Origin: Gammaproteobacteria bacterium UBA2679 | GTDB taxonomy: Bacteria > Pseudomonadota > Gammaproteobacteria > Pseudomonadales > Oleiphilaceae | Direction of reading: 5' to 3' | Assembly: GCA_002354735.1 (NCBI GenBank) | Contig: DEMD01000007.1 | Span: 398,161 to 462,160 of the forward strand | Length of the DNA stretch: 64,000 nt | Part shown: in pieces, positions 55,524 to 64,000 of the stretch | How the letters are laid out: each line of letters begins with the position of its first letter | Position numbering within the stretch: the stretch's first letter is position 1 | Program-made: the position numbers and the translations under genes | Notes under the pieces: model-generated | Told to the model about the DNA's origin: nothing | Databases searched by the model: none | Seen by the model: the letters and a program-made list of their open reading frames with translations, nothing else

Positions 55524-56387
55524 ATGCATCAGGATATTGCAAACAGTGCCGGAACAGACCCGGAGGACAAAGGTTGGCAAGCGCGCTTCGGTGGTACGAG
55601 TCGCCTTTATGGCCCTAACGCACTCTCGCGATTCATCAAGGCTCGCGTGGCAGTCGTTGGCTTGGGTGGCGTGGGATCATGGGCCGCAGAATCCATGGTG
55701 CGCTCAGGCATAGGGCAGATTGACCTCTTCGATCTCGACGATATCTGCATGTCGAACACCAATCGGCAGCTCCATGCTACTAATGCCACCATTGGACAGA
55801 TGAAGTGTGAGGCCCTGGCGGCGCGGTTCCGCGACATCAATCCACTCGCCGTGATTCGAGCCCACCCCACCTTTGTGACGAAGAGCAACCTCGAATCAAC
55901 GATTGGCCGTGATTATGATTTCGTCATCGATGCCATCGATTCGGTGAAACATAAGGTCGCCCTGCTGGCCTATTGTGCGCGGAACAAGATTCCAGTGGCG
56001 ACAGCTGGCGCTGCCGGGGGACTGATCGATCCCTTTCAGCTACAGCGAAGTGACCTCAGCGTGACCTATCACGATGCCTTGCTGGCGAAGGTGCGTCGGT
56101 TATTGCGGCAGGAGTATGGCTTCTCGGTGAATCCCAAGCGGCGCTTTGGCATACCGGCGGTGTTTTCAGCCGAACAGGCGAAACTGCCAATACAGGCTGA
56201 GGCCTGTGCTGTCGAAGGTATTGATGAGGGTATACCCGCGGACGACCTGATCGGAGGCGCAGCGCAGCAGTCCATGAGGCTGGACTGTGCGACTGGTTAC
56301 GGTGCGAGCATGGCAGTTACCGCCAGCTTCGGGCTCGCGCTGAGTGCGATAGCCCTGGCGAAGCTTGCGGGACAGCCGGCGCGCTGA
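55524..56387 (+). CDS. tcdA: tRNA threonylcarbamoyladenosine dehydratase TcdA
   Basis: This 287-residue E1-like enzyme cyclises t6A37 of tRNA to ct6A, using ATP. The nucleotide motif VAVVGLGGVGSWAAESMVRS, the Asp-containing DLFDLDDICMSNTNRQLHAT and the FVIDAIDSVKHKVAL region are typical. The catalytic-Cys region lies near the C-terminus (RLDCATGYGAS). No CsdE/CsdA partner genes are adjacent. It is convergent with glcB. Confidence 0.94.
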   Translation: MHQDIANSAGTDPEDKGWQARFGGTSRLYGPNALSRFIKARVAVVGLGGVGSWAAESMVRSGIGQIDLFDLDDICMSNTNRQLHATNATIGQMKCEALAARFRDINPLAVIRAHPTFVTKSNLESTIGRDYDFVIDAIDSVKHKVALLAYCARNKIPVATAGAAGGLIDPFQLQRSDLSVTYHDALLAKVRRLLRQEYGFSVNPKRRFGIPAVFSAEQAKLPIQAEACAVEGIDEGIPADDLIGGAAQQSMRLDCATGYGASMAVTASFGLALSAIALAKLAGQPAR

Positions 56388-56438
56388 TACCGGCGGGCCA
56401 GCCCCGAGGGACCGGCCGGCGAGGTCAGGCCTTCAGAT

Positions 56439-58619
56439 TCAGGCTGAAGCCTGAGCCTTGGCCTTGCGGCGGTAGGCGTGCAGCAGGGGCTCGGTGTAGC
56501 CGTTAGGCTGCTCGGTACCCTTGAACACGAGATCGCAGGCTGCTTCGAAAGCAACACTTGAGTCGAAGTTGGCAGACATGGCCTTATAGCCAGGATCAGA
56601 CGCGTTCTGCTCGTCAACGATCTTGGCCATACGCTTCATGGCTTCCATGACTTCTTCTTTGGTGTACAGACCATGACGCAGCCAGTTGGCGATGTGCTGA
56701 CTGGAAATACGCAGCGTCGCACGGTCTTCCATCAGACCCACATCGTTGATGTCCGGCACCTTCGAACAGCCAACACCACTTTCAACCCAGCGTACGACGT
56801 AGCCGAGCAGACCCTGGCAGTTGTTGTCCAGTTCCTGCTTCTTGTCTTCAGCGGTCAGTGACTGCGGATCTTTCAGGACCGGCACAGTCAGGATGTCGTC
56901 AAGCTTGGCGTGCTCGCGTGACTTCAGTTCCTGCTGCAGCGACATGACGTCAACCTGATGGTAGTGCAGCGCGTGGAGCGTTGCTGCTGTTGGTGAAGGC
57001 ACCCAGGCGCAGTTGGCGCCAGACTTTGGATGGCCAATCTTGGCGTCCATCATCTGCGCCATCTGATCGGGAATGGGCCACATGCCCTTACCGATCTGTG
57101 CCTTGCCATCGAGGCCGGTCTCCAGACCTACGTCGACGTTCCAGTTTTCATAGGCACCAATCCATGCTTGCTGCTTCATTGGCCCCTTACGCACAACCGG
57201 TGCCAGTTCCATGCTGGTATGGATTTCATCGCCGGTTCTGTCCAGGAAGCCGGTATTGATGAAGACGACTCGATCTTTCGCCTGTCGGATACATTCCTTC
57301 AGGTTGACCGTAGTGCGACGCTCTTCATCCATGATGCCGACCTTGATGGTATTCTGCGGCAGACCCAGGCCCTGCTCGATCTGGTCGAACAGCTTGACGG
57401 TGAGCGCAACTTCGTCTGGACCGTGCATCTTCGGCTTCACGATGTAAACGCTGCCATGTCGGCTGTTGCTAACAGTGTTGCTGCCATTGAGGTCGTGGAT
57501 AGCGATCAGGGTGGTCACGAAACCATCCATGATGCCTTCCTGAATCTCGTTGCCGTCCTTGTCGATGATCGCATCGTTGGACATCAGATGGCCGACGTTA
57601 CGCACGAACATCAGGCTCCGGCCTGGCAACTTGAACGCGCTGCCGTCTGGTGCGCTGTATTCACGATCGTCATTGAGCTTGCGGGTAACGGTCGAGCCGC
57701 CTTTCGCAAAGCTCTCAACCAGGTCGCCCTTCATCAGGCCGAGCCAGTTCGAGTAGACCACGACCTTGTCTTCGGCATCGACAGCCGCTACAGAGTCTTC
57801 GCAGTCCTGAATGGTGGTCAGGGCGGCTTCCATCAATACATCCTTGATGTGGGCCTTGTCAGTCTGGCCTACCGGATGTGAAGCATCGAACTGGATCTCG
57901 AAGCGCAGGCCGTTATTCTGCAGCAGCACTGCATCAGGCTGGCCAGCAGCACCCTGGTAGCCGGCGAACTTGTCCGCAGTCTTCAGCGTGGTTTCTTCAC
58001 CTGACTCCAGTTTGACCTTCAGCTGACCATCGACCACGGCATAGCTTACAGCATTGCTGTGCGAGCCCTTGGCGAGGGGCGCGGCCTGATCCAGGAACTT
58101 CTTCGCATACGCGACGACCTTGTCGCCGCGGACCGGGTTGTAACCAGGACCCTTGCTAGCGCCGCCTTCTTCGGAGATGACATCGGTACCATACAGCGCA
58201 TCGTACAGGCTGCCCCAGCGCGCATTTGCCGCGTTGAGCGCAAAGCGTGCATTCATGACTGGAACGACCAGCTGAGGACCTGCCATGGTGGCAATTTCAG
58301 GATCAACATTTTCAGTAGTGATGTTGAAGTCGCCGCCTTCAGGAACGATGTAACCGATGTCCTTGAGGAACTGCTTGTAGGCGCCGAGGTCCTTGATCTG
58401 ACCGTTCTGCTTGCGATTGTATTCGTCCAGTTGAGCCTGGATCTCATCGCGCTTGGCGAGCAGCTGCCTGTTTTCGGGACCGAGCTCATTGACGGCCTTC
58501 TCAAGGGCTGTCCAGAACGTTTCCGGCTCGACATCCGTGCCTGGAATCGCTTGCTCGTTGATGAACTTGTAAAGTACTTCTGCGACCTGTAGACCGCCAA
58601 CCTGAACTCGTTGCGTCAT
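56439..58619 (-). CDS. glcB: Malate synthase G
   Basis: This 726-residue monomeric enzyme condenses glyoxylate and acetyl-CoA to malate in the glyoxylate shunt. Length and motifs are those of isoform [38 protein letters not shown] and [19 protein letters not shown]; each is part of the family core. The C-terminal HIANWLRHG is also present. No isocitrate lyase gene is seen nearby. The 51-base gap to tcdA is G/C-rich and has no T-run terminator. Confidence 0.97.
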   Translation of the reverse strand: MTQRVQVGGLQVAEVLYKFINEQAIPGTDVEPETFWTALEKAVNELGPENRQLLAKRDEIQAQLDEYNRKQNGQIKDLGAYKQFLKDIGYIVPEGGDFNITTENVDPEIATMAGPQLVVPVMNARFALNAANARWGSLYDALYGTDVISEEGGASKGPGYNPVRGDKVVAYAKKFLDQAAPLAKGSHSNAVSYAVVDGQLKVKLESGEETTLKTADKFAGYQGAAGQPDAVLLQNNGLRFEIQFDASHPVGQTDKAHIKDVLMEAALTTIQDCEDSVAAVDAEDKVVVYSNWLGLMKGDLVESFAKGGSTVTRKLNDDREYSAPDGSAFKLPGRSLMFVRNVGHLMSNDAIIDKDGNEIQEGIMDGFVTTLIAIHDLNGSNTVSNSRHGSVYIVKPKMHGPDEVALTVKLFDQIEQGLGLPQNTIKVGIMDEERRTTVNLKECIRQAKDRVVFINTGFLDRTGDEIHTSMELAPVVRKGPMKQQAWIGAYENWNVDVGLETGLDGKAQIGKGMWPIPDQMAQMMDAKIGHPKSGANCAWVPSPTAATLHALHYHQVDVMSLQQELKSREHAKLDDILTVPVLKDPQSLTAEDKKQELDNNCQGLLGYVVRWVESGVGCSKVPDINDVGLMEDRATLRISSQHIANWLRHGLYTKEEVMEAMKRMAKIVDEQNASDPGYKAMSANFDSSVAFEAACDLVFKGTEQPNGYTEPLLHAYRRKAKAQASA

Positions 58620-58685
58620 GCTTGTTTCCCATCCTGACGAAAATTATGTCTGAGTGCCGTGCTATTGAATTTCAGGCGGCAGAGT

Positions 58686-60197
58686 TTACTGGATTACTGG
58701 CGGTATTACGACCATGTGCTGAGCCGGGGCAAAGCCATGCGACCGCCAGGCGACGGTCAACAGGCGCCTCGTCCGTGCTTCCGCAACATCATCACTCTTG
58801 CCCGCGACTGACGGGGCGTAAGCAGCAGATACGAAGACGCCGGGCATGCAGACCGGCTCGCCGTCGTAACAGATCAGCGGCAGTACGTCGCGCTCCCATG
58901 GCAGCAGACGCCGTTCGGACAGCAGTTTTTTCAAGGTCGTGGTTCTGGCACGCCCGGCCACCTTGACGAGCGTGGCACCTGTTCTTGGCCTACAGCTCAC
59001 CACCTGTCCCGGTTGAGGTGCAATTATGGTGCTGTACATAGGCCATAAGCCGGCATCAGGCACAGACGTATCGAAACAAGCAAGCGAGCCCGCATCGTCA
59101 CCAGCCTCCCGCGATTGTTTGATGCCCTGATGCACAAATAGCGTTTGCTGGTAAAGTGAAAGGCACGATGACTGAGGCTCGACGTTCGCGCCACAGTCAT
59201 GGTTGCCGTCGCCTGCCAGCTCGAAGTGCGCCTGCTGACCGCTGTCACTGGCTGAGCGTTCGACGACATCGAGCAGTTCGGCCCAGGCGCCTTCAGATAA
59301 TGATAGCGACTGACGCTTCAGCCAGTACCTCAGCAGATTACGCTGCCGTGATTCGGGCCACGGATAAAGTTCAGAGAGCGGTAGCAACCCTGCGTAATCC
59401 GAGCCGATGAAACGACCGATGCCTTGGGCTGCGCGACCCAAGTCGAGCTCAGCGAGCGTTTCACAAAGCTCAGCCGCGTCCGACAGGTATTGCGAGCTCT
59501 GATACATGCGGATGCGCGCAGCTGGCCAGCGGGAAAGCAAGGTTGGGAGCACCGCATGCCGGAGATAGTTGCGGTCGAAGCTGGTGTCGGTATTACTGGG
59601 ATCTTCGACAGGATGCATTGGCATGCCAAGGGCTACGAGTCGCTTCTCGACTTGCTCGACATCGTAACGACCCAGACCAGCTGCCAGAAAAGGCCTGTGT
59701 AAGCTGCCCTGACCTAGCACCCTGGATACTGGTATACCACTCAAGCCTTGCAGCCCATGACCCAGTACCAGCCGGTGCAAAATCGTTTCGGCCTGATCGT
59801 CGAGGTGGTGCCCCTGCAGGAGCACACCCTGCGCAGTGAGTCGGTTTTCGAAAATTTCATAACGTGCAGATCTGGCGGCGGACTCCAAACTACCGCGTGT
59901 ACTCACTTCTACCCGTACGATGTCCAGGGTCACAGAAAGCTGCCGACAGACAGCCCCACAGCGCTGTGCCCAGTCCGAAGAGGCAGCGTGCAGACCATGG
60001 TCAATATGAATGGCACGGAGCTCAGGCCGCTTATGCGCTGGCAAGCTTTCAAGCCAATGAGTGGTCAGACAGAGCAGACTATGCGAGTCGAGCCCACCAC
60101 TGTAAGCAACGAGGAGCGTGGTAACTGGCTTGGCGTTCAGGGCATCAAGCTGTTCGAACACCCCGCGCATGAATGAATGCTCAGAAGTACTTGTCAT
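58686..60197 (-). CDS. tilS: tRNA(Ile)-lysidine synthase TilS
   Basis: This 503-residue enzyme adds lysine to C34 of tRNA-Ile(CAU), so that it reads AUA. The PP-loop [13 protein letters not shown] lies near residue 30, followed by [12 protein letters not shown] and the C-terminal substrate-binding domains. Two ATG starts are possible, at 60197 (overlapping accA by 17 bases) and 60170; the first is given. The order dnaE-accA-tilS is conserved in gammaproteobacteria. Confidence 0.94.
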   Translation of the reverse strand: MTSTSEHSFMRGVFEQLDALNAKPVTTLLVAYSGGLDSHSLLCLTTHWLESLPAHKRPELRAIHIDHGLHAASSDWAQRCGAVCRQLSVTLDIVRVEVSTRGSLESAARSARYEIFENRLTAQGVLLQGHHLDDQAETILHRLVLGHGLQGLSGIPVSRVLGQGSLHRPFLAAGLGRYDVEQVEKRLVALGMPMHPVEDPSNTDTSFDRNYLRHAVLPTLLSRWPAARIRMYQSSQYLSDAAELCETLAELDLGRAAQGIGRFIGSDYAGLLPLSELYPWPESRQRNLLRYWLKRQSLSLSEGAWAELLDVVERSASDSGQQAHFELAGDGNHDCGANVEPQSSCLSLYQQTLFVHQGIKQSREAGDDAGSLACFDTSVPDAGLWPMYSTIIAPQPGQVVSCRPRTGATLVKVAGRARTTTLKKLLSERRLLPWERDVLPLICYDGEPVCMPGVFVSAAYAPSVAGKSDDVAEARTRRLLTVAWRSHGFAPAQHMVVIPPVIQ

Positions 60198-61155
60198 AGG
60201 CGACGAGGCGCTCGTACCGCTCGTTCACCAGGTCGTCGGTGGGCTTGTTCATGAGGCTGTCGACCGCTTTCACCAGAGACTTCTTCAAGCGTCGGGCAAT
60301 CACACGAGGATTTCGGTGCGCGCCCCCGAGCGGCTCCTGTACGACTTCGTCGACGAGATCGAGCGCCTTGAGCTTGGCTGCAGTGATACTCATGGCATCG
60401 GCTGCATCAGGGGCATAGTCGGCGCTCTTCCAGAGTATGGACGCACAGCCCTCAGGTGAAATGACTGCATAGGTGGCATACTGCAGCATCAGCAGCCTGT
60501 CGCAGACGCCGATTGCCAGTGCACCACCAGAACCACCCTCGCCCACCACCGTTGCGATGATTGGCGTTTCCAGACGCGACATGACGGCAAGATTGTAGGC
60601 AATCGCCTCACTTTGGCCACGTTCTTCAGCGCCAATACCGGGATAGGCGCCCGGTGTGTCAATAAAGGTCAAAATGGGCAGGCCAAAGCGCTCAGCCATC
60701 TCCATCAGCCTGAGCGCCTTGCGATAGCCTTCTGGCTTCGGCATGCCAAAGTTCCGCTTCACCTTCTCCTTGATCTCCCGGCCTTTCTGATGACCGATAA
60801 CCATGACTGGCCGACCATCCAGACGGGCCGTGCCACCGACGATCGCCGCATCGTCAGCAAATGAGCGATCGCCGTGCAACTCGTCGAAGTCGGTGAAGAT
60901 GCTGTTGATATAGTCGAGCGTATAAGGTCGGCGGGGATGCCGGGAGAGTCGTGAAATATCCCATGGCGTCAGATCGGAAAAAATGCTTTCCGTCAGATTT
61001 GCACTCTTGGTCCGCAGGCGCTCGATCTCTTCGCTGATGTTGACATCCGCCTCTGAGCCTATCAGGCGCAGCTCCTCTATCTTTTCCTCGAGCTCCGCAA
61101 TTGGCTGCTCGAAGTCGAGATAGTTCAGGTTCATTGCTCTGTCGGCACTGGCCAT
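60181..61155 (-). CDS. accA: Acetyl-CoA carboxylase carboxyltransferase subunit alpha
   Basis: This 324-residue subunit pairs with AccD to transfer carboxyl from biotin to acetyl-CoA, giving malonyl-CoA. The N-terminus [19 protein letters not shown], the core [20 protein letters not shown] and [11 protein letters not shown] are typical. An N-terminal extension MASADRA precedes the usual start at MNLNYLD. It lies between dnaE and tilS. Confidence 0.97.
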   Translation of the reverse strand: MASADRAMNLNYLDFEQPIAELEEKIEELRLIGSEADVNISEEIERLRTKSANLTESIFSDLTPWDISRLSRHPRRPYTLDYINSIFTDFDELHGDRSFADDAAIVGGTARLDGRPVMVIGHQKGREIKEKVKRNFGMPKPEGYRKALRLMEMAERFGLPILTFIDTPGAYPGIGAEERGQSEAIAYNLAVMSRLETPIIATVVGEGGSGGALAIGVCDRLLMLQYATYAVISPEGCASILWKSADYAPDAADAMSITAAKLKALDLVDEVVQEPLGGAHRNPRVIARRLKKSLVKAVDSLMNKPTDDLVNERYERLVAYDKYF

Positions 61156-61196
61156 ATCAGCTGGAAATCCTTCAACTGGTCATGAAAGGTAAAACG

Positions 61197-64000
61197 TCAA
61201 TTGTAAACAATGGCGACGTTCTGATCGCCCAGAAGATAACGCAAACCATGCAGCAAGTCATCTGAGAGGCTGACGCGCCAGCTGTCGTCCATGGCCAACT
61301 CGGCTTCGGCAAAGTCATGCTGATAGCGGATGCTGACCGGACAGCCAACCCGTACATTGCCCTCACCATTCCCATTGGCGGGCTTGAACTGCTGTAGCAG
61401 CGTGCTGAGTTCACCGATGAGCGAATCATCTACGCGCTCGCTGCCAATGGCCAGAGTCATCTTACTGGCCAATGCATTGCGGGCATCAGCGATATTGACC
61501 GCTGAGTGACCGCGCACACGAAGTCCACCAGAGAAGGTATCCTCCTCGACCTCGCCCTCGATAACCAGAATCTGGTCCATGGCAAGAACATCGCGGACCA
61601 CTTCAAGTGCTTCACCAAAGAAGGCTACTTCTATTCGTGCGGTTCGATCATCCAGCGTGACAAAGCCCATGAGATGGCCGCGCTTCGTTTTCATGGTGCG
61701 CATGGCTACGACAAGACCGGCGATTTTCCTGCTGTCCTTGGCGGGTTGCAGCTCGGCGATCGGCAGACGGGCAAAACGGCGTGCCTCGGATTCGTACTCG
61801 TCGAAGGGATGGCCGCTGAGATACAGGCCCAGCGTGTCCTTCTCATAGGCAAGTCGCTGCTTGTCACTCCATTCGCGGATGCGTGCGGCAGAGGCGAATG
61901 GATCTGCCTCGACAGCCACTGCATCGTCTCCGAACATGTCCATCATGCCAGCGCTTTCATTTCGATTGTGCTGGTCGGCCTGCTTGACCGCGTCCTCCAG
62001 TACTGCAAGCATCTTCGCGCGGCCTGGCCCGAGGGCATCGAGCGCGCCTGACTTGATAAGCGCCTCCAGCGCACGCTTGTTGACCTTGCGCAAATCCACA
62101 CGGCGGCAGAAGTCGAACAGGTCCTCGAAGGGCCCATTCTTTCGCGCTTCAGTAATACTCTGCACGGGCCCCTCACCCAGACCCTTTACGGCGCCAAGAC
62201 CATAAACCACGTCGCCATCGTCGTTGACCGTGAAGGTGAAGCTGCTGACATTGACGTCCGGTAGGCGCACCACCAGCTTCATGCGGCGACACTCTTCGAT
62301 GAGGGTGACCACCTTGTCGGTGTTCTGCATTTCAGCCGTCAACACCGCCGCCATGAAGGGCGCGGGATAGTTGGTTTTCAGCCAGGCAGTCTGATAGGAA
62401 ACCAGGGCATAAGCAGCGGAGTGCGATTTGTTGAAGCCGTAACCCGCGAATTTCTCCACAAGATCGAAGATTTTCTCCGCAAGATCCCGAGAGATGCCGT
62501 TCTGCTCACTGCCGTCGACGAAGAAGGCCTTCTGCTTGTCCATCTCCTCCTGTTTCTTCTTACCCATCGCACGACGCAGCAGGTCGGCACCGCCTAGACT
62601 GTAGCCGGCCATGACCTGGGCAATCTGCATGACCTGCTCCTGGTACAGGATGATGCCGTAGGTTGGCTCCAGTACAGGCTTTAGAGACTCATGCTGAAAG
62701 TCGGTATGGGGATAGGCCAGCGGCGCGCGGCCATGCTTTCGATTGATGAAGTCATCGACCATGCCGCTTTGTAGCGGACCCGGGCGGAACAGGGCTACAA
62801 GGGCGATGATGTCTTCGAAGCGATCAGGGAGCAGACGACGGATCAACTCCTTCATACCGCGACTTTCAAGCTGAAAGACAGCAGTCGTTTCAGCGCGTTT
62901 CAGCGTGTCGAAAACCGCCTTGTCTTCGAGATCGATTCGAGCGATATCGAGCGGCGGCTCATTGATTTTCTCGCGCTGGGCATTAATGATCTTGATCGCC
63001 CAGTCGACGATGGTCAGGGTCCGCAGACCGAGGAAGTCGAACTTCACGAGGCCTGCCGACTCGACATCGTCCTTATCGTACTGGGTCACCAGACCACCGC
63101 CGTGCTCGTCACAATAGAGCGGCGAGAAGTCGGTCAGCTCGGTTGGCGCGATGACGACTCCACCGGCGTGCTTGCCCACGTTTCGCGTCACGCCTTCGAG
63201 CTTGACCGCCATTTCCCAGACTTCGGCGGCCTCTTCATCGTTATTGATGTAATCCCGAAGCGCCTCTTCCTGCTCCCATGCCTTGGACAGCGTCATGCCG
63301 ACTTCGAATGGGATCATCTTCGAGAGCCGGTCGCCCAGCGAATAAGGTTTGCCCTGCACTCGTGCCACATCGCGAACTACGGCCTTGGCGGCCATGGTGC
63401 CGAAAGTGATGATCTGGGATACGGCCGTTCGACCGTAGGTTTCCGCCACGTAGTTGATGACGTCGTCGCGACCATCCATACAGAAGTCGACGTCGAAGTC
63501 GGGCATCGAGACCCGCTCTGGATTCAGGAAGCGCTCGAACAGCAGATCATAGGCCAGCGGGTCGAGATCGGTAATGCCCAGCACGTAAGCGACGAGCGAG
63601 CCCGCCCCGGAGCCTCGGCCAGGCCCGACAGGAATCTTGTTTTCCCGAGCCCAGCGGATGAAATCCATTACGATGAGGAAGTAGCCGGGGAAACCCATTT
63701 GCGTGATGATATCAAGCTCAAATTTGAGTCTGTCACGATAGGTTGGGTAACGCTCCGCACGCACCGCTTCGTCTGGATAGAGGAACTCCAGTCGCGCCTG
63801 CAAGCCGTCTTCACTTACCTTGACGAAGAACTGGTCGAGCGTCATGCCTTCCGGAATCGGATAGTTCGGCAGGAAGTACTTGCCAAGCGGGATGGTCAGA
63901 CTGCAGCGCTTGGCGATCTCGACGGTGTTTTCAATAGCCTCAGGGAGATCGGCGAAGAGCGCGGCCATTTCTTCGGCGCTCTTGAAGTACTGCGCGTCGC
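61197..64000 (-). CDS. dnaE: DNA polymerase III subunit alpha, 5' part outside the window
   Basis: About 934 C-terminal residues of the replicative polymerase are present; the N-terminal PHP domain lies past the right edge. The frame stays open to the edge (DAQYFKSAEEMAALF at the boundary), so the ATG at 63968 is internal. Catalytic aspartates are in PDFDVDFCMDGRDDV; the helix-hairpin-helix, OB-fold and beta-binding regions follow. The full protein should be about 1160 residues. accA follows after 41 bases. Confidence 0.97.
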   Translation of the reverse strand, partial: DAQYFKSAEEMAALFADLPEAIENTVEIAKRCSLTIPLGKYFLPNYPIPEGMTLDQFFVKVSEDGLQARLEFLYPDEAVRAERYPTYRDRLKFELDIITQMGFPGYFLIVMDFIRWARENKIPVGPGRGSGAGSLVAYVLGITDLDPLAYDLLFERFLNPERVSMPDFDVDFCMDGRDDVINYVAETYGRTAVSQIITFGTMAAKAVVRDVARVQGKPYSLGDRLSKMIPFEVGMTLSKAWEQEEALRDYINNDEEAAEVWEMAVKLEGVTRNVGKHAGGVVIAPTELTDFSPLYCDEHGGGLVTQYDKDDVESAGLVKFDFLGLRTLTIVDWAIKIINAQREKINEPPLDIARIDLEDKAVFDTLKRAETTAVFQLESRGMKELIRRLLPDRFEDIIALVALFRPGPLQSGMVDDFINRKHGRAPLAYPHTDFQHESLKPVLEPTYGIILYQEQVMQIAQVMAGYSLGGADLLRRAMGKKKQEEMDKQKAFFVDGSEQNGISRDLAEKIFDLVEKFAGYGFNKSHSAAYALVSYQTAWLKTNYPAPFMAAVLTAEMQNTDKVVTLIEECRRMKLVVRLPDVNVSSFTFTVNDDGDVVYGLGAVKGLGEGPVQSITEARKNGPFEDLFDFCRRVDLRKVNKRALEALIKSGALDALGPGRAKMLAVLEDAVKQADQHNRNESAGMMDMFGDDAVAVEADPFASAARIREWSDKQRLAYEKDTLGLYLSGHPFDEYESEARRFARLPIAELQPAKDSRKIAGLVVAMRTMKTKRGHLMGFVTLDDRTARIEVAFFGEALEVVRDVLAMDQILVIEGEVEEDTFSGGLRVRGHSAVNIADARNALASKMTLAIGSERVDDSLIGELSTLLQQFKPANGNGEGNVRVGCPVSIRYQHDFAEAELAMDDSWRVSLSDDLLHGLRYLLGDQNVAIVYN

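Noticed and set aside
56388..56438. Terminator between tcdA and glcB
   Set aside because: The gap is rich in G/C and has several short complementary runs, but no clean stem followed by T residues on either strand.
57030..57881. 283-residue open frame on the plus strand
   Set aside because: It is a shadow of glcB on the opposite strand; the real gene covers the whole stretch with strong family motifs.

Overview
The window is a stretch of chromosome from a gammaproteobacterium. The evidence is the gene order rpsB-tsf-pyrH-frr-uppS-cdsA-dxr-rseP-bamA-skp-lpxD, the rpsF-rpsR-rplI-dnaB-alr chain, a Pseudomonas-like long DapD, GlnD with PII-type nitrogen control, malate synthase G, and the outer-membrane machinery. 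I cannot name a genus from sequence alone. No insertion sequence, prophage, CRISPR array, rRNA operon or plasmid feature was seen. One tRNA gene (Leu, anticodon CAG) is present.

Layout. (1) 1-12 kb, minus strand: envelope and translation genes (rpsB, tsf, pyrH, frr, uppS, cdsA, dxr, rseP, bamA, skp, lpxD), running off the left edge where fabZ/lpxA would be expected. (2) 12-18.4 kb, plus strand: map, glnD, dapD, dapE and a small membrane protein. (3) 18.4-28.6 kb, minus strand: a membrane-anchored cold-shock-domain protein, then rnr-rlmB, rpsF-rpsR-rplI and dnaB-alr-rmlD-like-plsC. (4) 28.8-55.5 kb: an accessory block rich in signalling and stress genes. It holds a tRNA-Leu, a DUF305 membrane protein, three GGDEF proteins (one with EAL), two putative glycosyltransferases, a DJ-1/PfpI protein, DUF2254, a poxvirus-type topoisomerase IB, CsbD, a 1791-residue CheB-CheR-PAS-LOV-kinase-REC-REC hybrid, DUF1328, a Crp/Fnr regulator, an NtrC-family regulator, two tiny related helical proteins, LEA-like/DUF883-like proteins, hemH, a dienoyl-CoA isomerase-like protein, a UbiB-type kinase and a REC-CheC protein. 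(5) 55.5-64 kb: tcdA, glcB, tilS, accA and dnaE (cut by the right edge).

Most notable system. Between 38.7 and 49.8 kb, three promoter-like sequences have the GG-N10-GC spacing of sigma-54 promoters. They precede csbD, the DUF1328 gene and the first gene of the LEA-like cluster. In the same block lies a sigma-54 activator (NtrC family, receiver plus AAA+ plus Fis) with no full-length kinase beside it. Its stop overlaps the start of an 88-residue protein that looks like an isolated histidine-kinase H-box helix pair (HELRN, His23). A convergent 92-residue paralogue has Ala at the aligned His position. Together with the LOV-containing hybrid kinase and the Crp/Fnr protein, this suggests a light- and stress-responsive sigma-54 regulon of envelope-stress proteins. 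The promoter matches, domain order and paralogy are read from the sequence; the regulatory wiring is inference.

Many signalling genes here appear to start with GTG or TTG. Several neighbouring genes overlap, and the starts given were chosen by Shine-Dalgarno match, overlap and family length.
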